Origin: Takakia lepidozioides | Lineage: Eukaryota; Streptophyta; Takakiopsida; Takakiales; Takakiaceae | Length of the DNA stretch: 60,000 bases | Assembly: GCA_030704615.1 (NCBI GenBank) | Contig: CM060732.1 | Coordinates: 41,089,053-41,149,052, forward strand | Direction of reading: 5' to 3' | Part shown: positions 43,713 through 53,849 of the stretch, in pieces | Position numbering within the stretch: position 1 is the first letter of the stretch | How the letters are laid out: each line of letters opens with the position of its first letter | Translations under genes and position numbers: made by a program | Notes under the pieces: model-generated | Databases searched by the model: none | Told to the model about the DNA's origin: nothing | Seen by the model: only the letters and a program-made list of their open reading frames with translations

Positions 43713-45806
43713 TTCATAAACCTACCATATCTGCCGCCTTAGCCCATGCTCATACCAGGAACGACAACGGGAGGAGGCGGCTGGTATCAACAACGAGTAG
43801 AAACGGCAAACCCTAACCCCAGCCGGTAGGGTTTCTGAGGAAAAACCACCTTACGAAGACTCGATAGGTCTGTTACAGGTGAAATTTTCCTACAACCTAT
43901 AACTGTCGGGTAGGGTACCTGGTAACCGGGTTGATGACCGGGTTGATAACCGGGTCAACCCTCTATACCAGTCCAACATTGGTTTTATCCCTTGTCTGGG
44001 ACTCATACCCAGGTCACACATGACATATGTATTGCCTCAACGCAGTTCCCATAACGAGACCCTTGGCACGCATCAGTGTCGGGCCGTTCCTACACTGGCG
44101 GAGGGGCGTCCGTTCAATGTAGTTTTCTAATGCAAGAGAAACTACGTTATGGAGATGGAAGTGCGTTCCTTGAATGTTGCAGCTTGTAATAAGGCGCCGC
44201 CAATGTGGGAAGGCGCCAAGAGAGCAGGATTGCCTTATTGGATCTTAGCTACGAATCCCTCCCTATTGTTCAAATTGGGTCCCAACAAGAAAGGATGGGG
44301 CTTGTGTGGCCACTTGCCTTGCAGCGTTGGGAAGACGTCGTTCATCGATATGTTCTGCAAACAGAGGAAAATGTTATGTGTGGCCTGGCTATCACTAACT
44401 GCAATTCTCCCTCCGCAATCAGCAATATTGCAGCATCAACCCGCCTGTGCAATCAATAAGGTCTGCTCCCTTGAAGGCCCACTCCATAGAAAAAACTATC
44501 ATACAAGTACCTGACGACAGTTCCATATTAGGGATGATCGAAGGAGGTGATACACTCACATTGGAAGACGGCGTGCGGTGGTGACAGACTCTCACTCCAG
44601 CTCGCCAAACCCTGACAAGTACAAGTGGCGCGATCGTGGAGCTCTCTGGTGCAATGGGGCGTCGGCCGTTGGATTTAGGGCGCAAGGGAACTCACTTCCT
44701 AGGCGAAAAAGGCACGTTCCCATGGTGCTTTTTTGGCACCACCCGCCCAACAGCCATTTTCTAGCTATTCTTTTTTTCCAGGCCCGTGTTTTTTGCAAAG
44801 GGTGTCGCAGCCCACTTTATTCTGTTGGTATGGCAATGACATTTCTATTACATAGTATGGTCCAGCGAACGAATATAATCAGTTAAAAAAATTACAATAA
44901 ATACAGTATTTGTAAAAATAGAGCATAGCAACAAAACAAACATCTAAATTATCATACAACAAACTGCAATGATTGTAAAAGGGTAGTTGAAAAGTGAATC
45001 ACATACCTAAACTACCGGTTTTGGACCACCAGTACGTCACCAAGCCCTAACCATCTCTGAACCTTGCCACTACTCCTATATTACTCCTGCAGCAGCCATA
45101 GTCACAACCACAACCACTACTTAGTTGCTTCTCAGCCCCACCCACAATAGTAAAACTATCTAGAAAGGCAGCTACCATAGTGAACTCCACATGGCTATAC
45201 CAAATGGCTATACACCTACCTGCACAACTATCTACAAACTAGAACTATCTAGAAAGTCAACTAGTGAACTCCAAATGGCTATACCAAACTATACTTACCT
45301 ACAGAACTAAAAAAATCAACTAGTGAAGTCCATATGGCTATACAAAATGGCTATATCTACCGCCCAATGGGCCCACCAACTACCCCTATATTCGTGGGTG
45401 AGATGGCCATAACAAAAATTCCATACATCCTAGGTGGGCCCATCTGCCCCCTTCTTTCTCTTGGCTTGACACCTCACAAGCCAAATTACCCCTATCCATA
45501 CCCCTCTCTACGCCATCCCATTGGTCCGACCCTCCATCTCTTATTTTTGGACCTTCAAAAGAATCCTCATTAATGAAACTTCTCTACAATATTTTTTTGG
45601 TGCTAAAAAAAGGAAAAAAAAAAAAAAAAAAAAAAAAAACTGTTGCGAACGTAATTCACCTCAAGTGTGGTCCCCAGGTGGTTATTTTTTCCACCTTTTT
45701 GTAACTCTTTTATTTAATCTGATTAAAAAGGCCTCCGTCCGCCTTTTTTTTTTTCATAGTTGAAAAGGGAATCCCCTTTCTGCTTATATATATAAAGGGA
45801 AACACA
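43713..45806. other. No gene recognised
   Basis: Flank of the hAT element. Contains near 43920-43965 a short tandem of GGTTGATGACCGGGTTGATA-type text. A degenerate tandem of about 60-85 bases lies at 45180-45360 (CAACTAGTGAACTCCA, ATGGCTATACCAAA, three copies), and an A-run at 45614-45639. Short reading frames at 44.1-44.9 kb resemble nothing known to me. Confidence 0.4.
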
Positions 45807-46356
45807 TGTTGCGCGAAGGGGTGAAGCCCAACCGCATCACATTTGTTTGTGTTTACAATGCGTATGAAAGCCTGGGAGCCCTGGAAAAGCAAGGACAATG
45901 TGGTGAGGGCACCTTCTTCGTCAACCTATTTCAGCCTGTTTTGCGCTCTCATCAGACTCAGCCTTGAGATGCATATTGAATTCTGTAAGTTAGCTCATTG
46001 GGTGGATCTGTGGTGGTTTGGAATGACTTTGACAAGTAACTGCCGATGTGGCAGCAGGAAAGTATCCAAAAACAGATAACAGAGATGAGGATCTACCAAG
46101 CATGGGTGTGGTACGAATTCTTTGGAGACCTATGAGCAAATGATGCATGAAGGGGTGAAGCCCCACCACATCACGTTCATTTGTGTTTGCAATGCGTGTG
46201 CAAGCCTGGGAGCCCTGGAAAAGGGCAAAGAGGTCCATGATGACATCGTCAATGCTGGAACTGTACCAGATGTCATTATGAACACTGCCCTAGTGGACAT
46301 GTATGCCAAATGTGGGTGTATTAAAGATGCAAAGGGAGTTTTCATTTGGACATGAA
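45807..46356 (+). pseudogene. PPR fragment, array E, with leader and PDF vestige
   Basis: Opens with part of an L motif (LREGVKPNRITFVCVYNAYE, then SLGALEK). It switches to the leader text GTGGTGAGGGCACCTTCTTC also found at 56092, then to a vestige of the pre-PDF segment (GCAGGAAAGTATCCAAAAAC). It returns to a PPR module at 46120 (TYEQMMHEGVKPHHITFICV; LVDMYAKCGCIKDAKGVF). The order shows that leader, PDF-linked text and PPR modules have been shuffled. No intact frame exceeds about 77 codons. Confidence 0.75.
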
Positions 46357-46477
46357 ATGATTGACACTGGCCTTTTTATGCAGTTGGCTGTTTCACTTGG
46401 TAACAATAATACTCTTTACTAGGAAAAGGTAGCAAAAGCACTGTACCCATTTTTCTCGAAGGAGAAGACAACAACAT

Positions 46478-46655
46478 CCTACTACGCCCCTTAGTAGTGA
46501 GAGGAGAAAATAACCTCTTTCATTTATGCGTCATGGAGGCAAATGAGCGGGACACCGCCTAGGAACCATACCACACCCGTCAGTAGCAAGATTTGATCCC
46601 AAAATCATTTGGGTGGAACTCAGTGCACTTAACCAACTGAGCTACTGACTGTTGG
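46478..46655 (-). repeat. SINE-like element A, copy 3
   Basis: Minus strand: GTCAGTAGCTCAGTTGGTTA (A box) and TTTTGGGATCAAATCTTGCT (B box), then GTGTGGTATGGTTCCTAGGC, and a 3' end GAAAGAGGTTATTTTCTCC, TCTCACTACTAAGG. Longest copy of the family in the window. Confidence 0.7.
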
Positions 46656-46687
46656 TTTTTTTCTGCTTATAAAAACAAAACAAAAAA

Positions 46688-46727
46688 ACTAGGGCTTCAC
46701 GTTGCTCCGCACTACTAGCGACGAAGT
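46688..46727 (-). repeat. Terminal-repeat-like sequence T, copy 2 (inverted)
   Basis: Plus-strand text ACTAGGGCTTCACGTTGCTC and CGCACTACTAGCGACGAAG is the reverse complement of 17466-17506 with one or two changes. The two copies face each other 29 kb apart. They are more likely ends of two separate elements than of one. Confidence 0.45.
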
Positions 46728-46964
46728 CTGATAACTATGTTCAATTTTCACAAAAAGGGGTGGGTTATCCCTATGGTGTTATATACAAACATCCCGTATT
46801 TCATTGTTTTTCAGAAGAGTATGGCGAAGTGTTGCCCAAGCTATCATGTCACGTCTCCACATTTCCTTGTTTGATGCAGCTAATTCTATCTACGCCCAAG
46901 AAGTGAGGGGGAGGGATTTAGCATTTGTTTTGTCTAGAGCGGAAGTCGGTTGAGAATTTATTTA

Positions 46965-47162
46965 TTTATTTATTTAAAGGAAACCTAGGAACGACTGCTC
47001 ACAATTCAAGCCCTTGAGGAGGGGGAAAATTTAACTCAGATAAGCCATTAGGCACACAGGTGGGAATGTCACCACCAGACCAACCGGTCACGAACAATCC
47101 ACACATCAGGCAAGGCAGCGGGTTTGAACCCCCAACCACCAGGGCGACACACTGTGCACTTA
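46965..47162 (-). repeat. SINE-like element C, copy 1
   Basis: On the minus strand GTGTGTCGCCCTGGTGGTTG, then GGGGTTCAAACCCGCTGCC (B box) and ATGTGTGGATTGTTCGTGAC. The 3' end is AAATTTTCCCCCTCCTCAAG, followed by GGTTTCCTTTAAATAAATAA. Aligns along its length with 55495-55690. Confidence 0.72.
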
Positions 47163-48090
47163 CTAGCTCCAAAGCCTCCATCCCGCATCCTTGTTGTGCA
47201 TATCCTGCAATCATCGCACTCCACGACACCACATCTCATTCAGTCATACTGTCGAACACTCCCTTTGCATCCTCGATGCACTCACATTTGACATATGTCC
47301 AGCGCACAGACGTGATGTGGTCGGGCTTCACCCCTTCCCCCATCATTTGCTCATAGGTCTCCAAGGCCTCCATCCCACGCCCCTGCTGTGCATACTCTGC
47401 AAGCTGCATCGCGTTCCACGACACCACATCTTGTTCAGCCATTTGAAAACTCCCTTCGCATCCTTCATGCACCCACATTTGGCATACATGTCCACCAGGG
47501 CAGTGTTCAGGATGACATCTGGTACAAATCCATTTTTGACGATGTCACCATGGACCTCTTCCCCCTTTTCCAGAGCTCCTAGGCTTGCACACGCATTGCA
47601 AACACAAACAAATGTGTTGCGGTTGGGCTTCACCCCTTCGCACATCAATTGCTCATAGGTCTCCAAAGCCTCCATCCCGCATCCTTGGTGTGTATATCCT
47701 GCAATCATCGCACTCCACGGCACCACATCTCATTCAGCCATACTGTTGAACACTCCCTTTGCATCCTCGATGCACTCACATTTGACATACATGTCCAGCA
47801 GGGTAGTGTTCAGAATGACATCGGGTACAATTCCAGATTTGACGATGTCACCATGGACCTCTTTGCACCTTTCCAGGGCTGCCAGGCTTGCACACGCATT
47901 GTCATCGCACTCCACGACACCACATCTCATTCAGCCATACTGTCAAATACTCCCTTCATACATGTCCACGAGGGTATTGTTCAAAATGACACTTGGTACA
48001 ATTGCAGCTCTAACAATGTCGCCATGGACCTCTTTCGCCCTTTTCCAGAGCTGCCAGGTTTGCACACGCATTGCAAATGCACACAATCTC
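47163..48090 (-). pseudogene. PPR pseudogene, array F
   Basis: Minus-strand remains of about three PLS modules, running from 48090 down to 47163. They read HGDIVRAAIVPSVILNNTLV, then KCKEVHGDIVKSGIVPDVIL-type text, LLDMYVKCECIEDAKGVF, MIAGYTHQGCGMEALETYEQ, LMCEGVKPNRNTFVCVCNAC and LVDMYAKCGCMKDAKGVF. Frames change repeatedly. Stops and small deletions lie in every module. SINE-like C copy 1 abuts the last module inside its LE...-motif. Confidence 0.78.
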
Positions 48091-48239
48091 AACAAGTCAA
48101 TTGTGGTCATAAGATACCTTTTTCCAGTCTCTGCCATATTTTTGAAATGCTTGATAGAAGAGCTCCAGGTCCTCTTTGCTCCAGGGAGGTCCAAACATGT
48201 CCAACAATTTGCGCTTCTAATCACCAGCCCGCCCACTCA

Positions 48240-48640
48240 CCTCAGTCCCATAAACTGCATTCAAGCAGCATCCAAAATTGGATTTCACTCTTGCTCACGC
48301 TGGGTGTGCTACCCATCTGCCCAGTCCCAATGACACCATTGCTCCTGGATATGGAATTTTGTCGGGATCCAACAACCTGCAACCTGACATCACCAAAATC
48401 AGGCAAATTGTTCAATTGAATGCCTTTGATGAGGATGGATCTATAGGCAAAACCAGAAAGAGAGCTCAATTTGCTGGGACAGAAAGTGCTATTCCTTCTT
48501 CAAGTTGCTTAAAGGGCTCATGCTCAGGTCTATGGGCACTCCCCTCTTTCATTATCACCACGTTTAACAAAACAATGGTCACAAAAATAATGACCAAGAA
48601 GGCTGAAACATGGAAAAAGAGCAACCTTCAGCTTTGAATG
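48240..48640 (+). other. Unidentified coding-like segment
   Basis: An open stretch in one frame (TIAPGYGILSGSNNLQPDIT, KIRQIVQLNAFDEDG, GKTRKRAQF) has the feel of a conserved exon by composition, but I cannot assign a family and no clear splice sites frame it. It may be a retrocopied host-gene fragment or chance. Confidence 0.25.
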
Positions 48641-49103
48641 TCAGTTTCACAGTTTGCATTTATTGTTTCCAGTGAACACTGGTTATAGGGAGATTATGGC
48701 GGACAGACAACAATTACAATCTAGTCAATGTAAGATTAGGTTTGAAACTTGGGTTTAGCTTCAAGCAGATGTGGGACTTTTGCAACCAGACACAACCTGA
48801 CATACCCTTTGTGCTCATGGAAAATCAATCATGGAGACTCATTGTGCAGGTCTGAAACAAGGAAGTAAGGTGTAATCTAAGCTGCATTTTTTTTCCATAC
48901 CCCCTTGCTGCCCCTAGAGCAATCCTTATTCATGTGGGCCGAACCACGTGTTGCAACAAGAATAGTGTCATAAAGGCTGATTGTAGTGTGGTCCACAACA
49001 CATCATGTTGAACTCACAGAGAGACATTTATCTTCAAGTTCATCCATTTAGTAGGCCACCATGTGGGCAGGGGGAGAGAGAATGTGCTCATCTTGTCTCT
49101 GTT
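48641..49103. other. No gene recognised
   Basis: No conserved coding segment was found. A T-run is at 48888-48895. Confidence 0.4.
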
Positions 49104-49160
49104 CTGCCCAAACTGGCTATGGGGTCTATGGCCACAATGCTACAGCAAACGTCTTATGCG
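49104..49160 (+). repeat. LINE 3'-tail-like segment
   Basis: Reads CTGCCCAAACTGGCTATGGG, GTCTATGGCCACAATGCTAC, AGCAAACGTCTTATG, as in the LINE tail with a few deletions. It is followed by a GA/GAAA-rich tract and preceded by GGGGGAGAGAGAATGTGCTC. There is no LINE coding sequence. Confidence 0.7.
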
Positions 49161-49529
49161 TGGAACAGAGAGAGAGAGAAAGAAAGAAAACAAAGACACC
49201 AACCATTCTGCTCCAAAACAATGACGCCTGGTGCATAATGTAGGTGATGTCAAGTACAAAATCACAGGTGAAACCAGCCTATATCTGATGTGGCATGCAG
49301 AGAAAGGAGCCTGATACACTTTGTTACAAAATGTAAACTGGATTCGGGGCTTCATCTTATATGGCATTTGCCAAGCATTTATCATGCCCACAAACTTTGT
49401 GCATTTTCTGCAATGTGAAGACATCTACAGATATAAGCAAGTTGCTGGTTGAGGGTCAAGATCACATCTAGTCAATGGGCCTACTAAGAAATCCTCAGAA
49501 ATCTGCTTGTAGTCACTTCTTTGTCCTGA

Positions 49530-50060
49530 TTGTTGATACCCATGATGTCGCGGCCCTTTGCCTTGAGGGCAGGGGGTCGGGACACGAGAGGGGCTGCCCC
49601 TGTGGTGGGGGCAGTGGCGACAATAGATGCGGGGGCTGAAGCACAGAGGCGCTCACTAGGTGGAGCCCCGCACACCGGATTGCGGTGGGGGTGGTTCCAC
49701 GAGGGATGGTATTAGCTTAGTAGGACTTAGTGGGGGTGGCATAGGACTCACCATGAGGGCGAAGACCTTGTGGTGGGAGTCGTGGGGAGTCTTGGGACTC
49801 ATCACGGTCCAATGAGACCGTGGTGGGTGGGCCAAGACTCACCGCGACTCATCACCGGGAATCGAGGGTTTTCGTGGTGGTTCGCCATAAAATGGCATGG
49901 TTGTTTGTGAAACCCCCACGGACAGTCACAGAAGTATATATAGGGAGTAGTAACCCCGAGAACGGTGCAAGCCCATTGGTGACCAAAAACTAGTGAGTAA
50001 GCGTGCGAGCCGGAAAGCGACCAAGGTGTGGGGAGCTATTCCGGACTGCCATCGACCAAA
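49530..50060 (+). repeat. Possible LTR of a degenerate LTR retrotransposon
   Basis: Begins TGTTGATACCCATGATGTCG, is markedly G-rich, and has a TATA-type box AGTATATATAGGGAG at about 49935. The downstream text GTGCAAGCCCATTGGTGACC resembles an R/U5 segment. No second LTR, primer-binding site or gag/pol coding was found within the window. The call rests on composition and layout only. Confidence 0.3.
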
Positions 50061-51100
50061 GGGAATTTCCACTAGGCCCAAATTGGGAGAGGGTCTTGTG
50101 GAGGAGTAAAGAGGGACCGTTATGTCTCGGTGAGCAGCCGAAGCTCCGAGTTGGCCCGGCGGCCAGTTAGGGAGTTAGGCGCGTTCATCAAAGCGAGTAA
50201 CTATGACTTGAAGGGGAGCTTACCGAAGTGAGGTGCGCGACACATGACAGCTCTAGGCCTGCGCGGACTCGAATACCCTGTGTAAGACTCATGGCGACTA
50301 AGGTGTACCTCTGAGGAACTGCTATGCCGCTACAAAGATGCAATTATGTGACTGACAGAGTGAAGAAAGATTGCACCAATGACAGGTAATAGGCTGCCCT
50401 TACTCAGGAAATGGATTGAACTCTGGCTATCAACTTGTGCGTGGTGAATGCACAAGTCTACTTAACATCTCCAAACGGGTGTAAGCGATTGCGAGCTGGT
50501 ATGTGCAGACACATACTTGGACTTCAAGTCTAGTGAATAAATCTGATCCAAGCAATGCATGACATTCTATTGAAACCTCCAGTCCTCCCACCTTGCATCA
50601 AATTTACTCTCGGTAGTGAAGTGCTATCGTATATTTACCTTGTATGCTATTATAATGCAGAGATCTGATCAGAAGTGCTACTCAAGATGGCACATTCACG
50701 CTCCAATGTGCACGTGCCCTCCTATCCTGGACCCACAATGATGCACCACCCATGGAAAAATCCACTTGCCGTCACAACAAATATCCTGGCTCTGAAAAAG
50801 GAACCACCCATTTCATCTTTTTATCTCACAACTTCCCACGTGCAAGCCACTTGATGTAAGGTGGAGGAAACATTTCAAAAGGTTTAACTATTTGTGAAGC
50901 AGAATAGTTTCCAAAATGAGCTTGATGTATATAGTATTGCTTGTGCATTGGCTTACAGGTCTGATGCCTCTCTACCCCATGAACCATCAAATCACTTGCA
51001 CTCTGTAGCTAGGCTACTCGGTCACCATAGATTTGAGCTTACACACAGTGGGAGAACACAAACCTATTGCTTCTTGAAACGGATGGTGCCCATCACACCC
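50061..51100. other. No gene recognised
   Basis: Higher-GC sequence to about 50300 that may continue the LTR-like element, then ordinary AT-rich sequence. No coding exon could be supported. Confidence 0.4.
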
Positions 51101-51104
51101 AACA

Positions 51105-52270
51105 TCATCCCCATGCCCTGCAATAGCACAATGACTGCAGCAAAGAAGGGAGATAAATGACAATCCAAACTGCCACATTGGCTAAAAATTGTATGCAGAA
51201 AACAATGTAGATGAGTCTCTCTTGTGATGCATGCGATTTCAAGAAGATGCCATTTGCAGTTGGCATGCAAGTGTCCACGAGAGGATTTAGGGTAGGAGTT
51301 GCACCTGCATACTCCTGGAGGAAATCCATTGTGGATGGTGACAAAGCAGCGTTCGGATTCCACCATGCACAGCCAAAAAGGTCCACCATGCAGCCATAAT
51401 GTTCCACAGTAGCATTGAGCCCATGATCTTGACTCATGGAATCAAAATAATGTTGGCCTTCATCCAGTAGGCCCCCGTGATTACATGCCAATAGAAGACA
51501 TACAAAGGTGATACCATTCACCCTTCCTGTTGCATGTGTTCAAATACGTGGAGAGCCTCCCTACTATATTTGACATGCATCCTTCATGCTTCCACATTTG
51601 GCATACATGACCACAAGGGCAGTCTCCACGACACCACATCTCGTTCAGCCAGAGTGTTAAAAACTCCCTTCGCATCCTCAATGCACCCACATTTGGTAAA
51701 TATGTCCACCAGTGCAGTGTTCAAGATGACATTTGGTACAATTCCAGCTTTGACGATGTCACCATGGACCTCTTTCCCCTTTTCCAGAGCCCCCAGGCTT
51801 GCACACGCATTGCAAACACAAACAAACGTGATGTGGTAGGGCTTCACCCCTTCGCGCAGCATTTGCTCATAGGTCTCCAAAGCATTAATCCTACCACACC
51901 CATGCTTGGTAAATCTTGCCAACATTATATTCCACGTGATCAAAGATCGTTGAGGCATTATGTTGAACACTTGGTGAGCATCCATGATGCTCCCGCACTT
52001 GACATACATGTTGACAAGGGTGTTGAGTAGGAAAACATTTTGGATAATGTGAGTATGCACCTGCTTTCCAGCTTCCAGACCTGTCATCTTGATGCACTTA
52101 AGCAAGAGACAGACATACATATCTACATCTGTTGAAATGCCTCCTTGGTTTAGAGTCTGTAGAGCCTCTGTCAGTCTGCCTGTCGCACAAAGTATCTTCA
52201 CATGCCCAGAAGTGCCAGAAGAAGCATTGTGGACTCCCTCTCTTGATCCTCTTTCAGAAGCTGTGGTCAT
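51105..52270 (-). pseudogene. PPR (PLS-class) pseudogene, array G, with E-domain remnant
   Basis: Minus strand, the best-preserved N-terminus of the family. It has the lead (MTTASERGSREGVHNASSGT; LCATGRLTEALQTLNQGG), then VCLLLKCIKMTGLEAGKQVH, LLNTLVNMYVKCGSIMDAHQ, RSLITWNIMLARFTKHGCG, LETYEQMLREGVKPYHITFV and ALVDIFTKCGCIEDAKGVF. The frame is lost at DVVSWR near 51600. Further down, 51521-51360 reads ITFVCLLLACNHGGLLDEGQ and HYFDSMSQDHGLNATVEHY, then CMVDLFG, the usual start of the E region. Below 51360 the text changes to a hydrophobic segment with no PPR similarity. A whole block of modules is missing between the two parts. Confidence 0.82.
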
Positions 52271-52379
52271 GGTTGAGGTACTTCCCTGTTGTCACATTGG
52301 CAGTATCATGTCAAAGTCACTCCAAACTATCAAAGGTTCACTCAACCAGCTAACTTGCAAATTCAACATGAAAATTCAG

Positions 52380-52454
52380 GGCCCATTCTGATAAGAGGGA
52401 GAAACAGGGTGAAATGTGTTGAAGAAGGTGCCTTCATTAGCAGTGCCTGGTTCT
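52380..52454 (-). repeat. Pre-PDF segment of the PPR family, inverted copy
   Basis: The reverse complement (AGAACCAGGCACTGCTAATG, AAGGCACCTTCTTCAACAC, ATTTC) matches 58230-58275, which precedes the PDF fragment there. It abuts the splicing-factor fragment at 52455, so a junction lies between them. Confidence 0.55.
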
Positions 52455-52760
52455 ACCAGCAGGGAAGGCGCTGACAAGGCTGCTGACAATCTAGCCAACA
52501 AGCTGGTTATCAAAGGCTTGAGATTGAAGCTTATGTGGGGCAAAACCCAGGTTGCAAAATCTGAACTTGAGGGGACGGCTGAAGGAGAAGATAGTGGAAG
52601 AGGAAACCTTGGAAGCGGAATTCTATCTCATACAGGAATGCTTCCACGAGCAGTTATCTCCCAACAACAACAACAACATCAGCAAGTCGCTGGCCAAGAT
52701 CAAGCTCCACTCAACTGTTTCAACGTACCTCCGCATGTCGAAGAATTGAACTTGATGGTC
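52455..52760 (+). pseudogene. RBM22/MAC5-type splicing factor fragment
   Basis: The frame reads TSREGADKAADNLANKLVIK, then GLRLKLMWGKTQVAKSELEG, TGMLPRAVISQQQQQHQQ and FNVPPHVEELNL. This is the end of the RRM and the following tail of the CCCH zinc-finger/RRM spliceosome protein family (human RBM22; Arabidopsis MAC5A/B), whose members read similarly across REGAEKAAEELSN, RLKLxWGRPQ and LLPRAVISQQ. The upstream zinc finger and most of the RRM are absent and no intron interrupts the piece, so it is a processed or captured fragment. Whether it is ever transcribed is unknown. Confidence 0.72.
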
Positions 52761-53539
52761 CTCCACAGATGCAAACCACTACCAACATGGACTGAATATG
52801 ACGAAATCGTGAATGAGCATTCATGCAGTCTATGTGATGGGCACTAGGGATTTCCTCTACCACTTGTTCCACCAAGAGCAGGTGGTGTCTGAGAGACAAA
52901 CAACTCTGGGTTTGAGTTCTTGGATTTGCAGAGGACACGATACAAGTTACCACATGGATTCCATAACAGGCCTGGCCAATAGGCAAAGAAGCATCTGCAG
53001 CCTACTGGAGTTTCATAAACTGTAGGTGAAGTTTTGAAACAAACAGACAATTGGTCTATTTTTCCTAAACACCACAGCAACTGACCTCTCTTTTCTCTTC
53101 CGTCCTCCCTCCATTTCTCCTTCTTCCAAAGTGGGGTGGGGTCTGTGGCATATAGCAATGGCAACCCCTCTCATGAGTAGATCTATGGAGCTTAAGAAGT
53201 CTTCCACTAGGAGGATCAGAAATGCTTGGTCTTACATCAGATCAAAGAAGCAACGTGGTCAGCGTTTGGGAAGCCACCTCACAAGGATGATCAACGTTCG
53301 TTCTACCAATGAGAAGCCTTGGCCTGTGAAATTGATGCAATGTGGGACGATTTTCAACGGCGTTCACAAGCCTAAGCAAGCAAAATGATGTGATTTGCGG
53401 AGCCTTTGCAGGAAAACCGAAGCTAATCGAATGGGGGAAAAGCCACGGTGTGCATTGAGCAGCGAGACTGTTGAGAGCTTTGCAGCTTGCAAGGTGAACG
53501 ATGGCGGAAAACGCAGAGCTCCTGCAATTCAAGTACTTC
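52761..53539. other. No gene recognised
   Basis: No conserved exon was found. Text at about 53117-53182 (AGTGGGGTGGGGTCTGTGGC, AGCAATGGCAA, CTCATGAGTAG) may be a strongly decayed LINE 3' tail. Confidence 0.35.
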
Positions 53540-53792
53540 AAGAACCGGGCAGTCCGGGCACGCTCCGAAAACACTTGGCACTTTGGGGTTTTTTGGGAGG
53601 GCAGTCCGGGCAGGAACCAAACAAATTGACGACGAAACGTGGCGACGATGACATGGTGACGATGACGTGGTGACAATGACATGACGACGATGACATGGCA
53701 ATGATGACGTGGCGAAGAAAACGTGGCACTATGGCACCCTATTCCTGCTCTACACTAAACTAGCTTCCGACCTTCGGTCGTCGCTAGAATGT
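53540..53792 (+). repeat. Dispersed repeat R2, copy 2
   Basis: Forward counterpart of 5107-5307. It runs GGGCAGTCCGGGCA, AAATTGACGACGAAACGTGG, then a degenerate 10-15-bp tandem of GACGATGACGTGG/GACGATGACATGG units at 53640-53725. It continues GTGGCACTATGGCACCCTAT, TCCTGCTCTACACTAAACTA, and the hairpin GACCTTCGGTC, then GTCGCTAGAAT. The internal tandem is longer here than in copy 1. Confidence 0.7.
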
Positions 53793-53849
53793 GGTTTCCT
53801 TACTATTTTACTCCGGGATTCCTGAACATAATCACTGGAAGAAAAACGC

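Noticed and set aside
44149-44886. Overlapping open frames of about 100 codons
   Set aside because: No similarity to any family, no codon bias, and no splice context. Likely chance.
53117-53182. Another LINE 3' tail
   Set aside because: Similarity is visible only in short blocks with gaps. Kept as a remark, not as a feature of its own.
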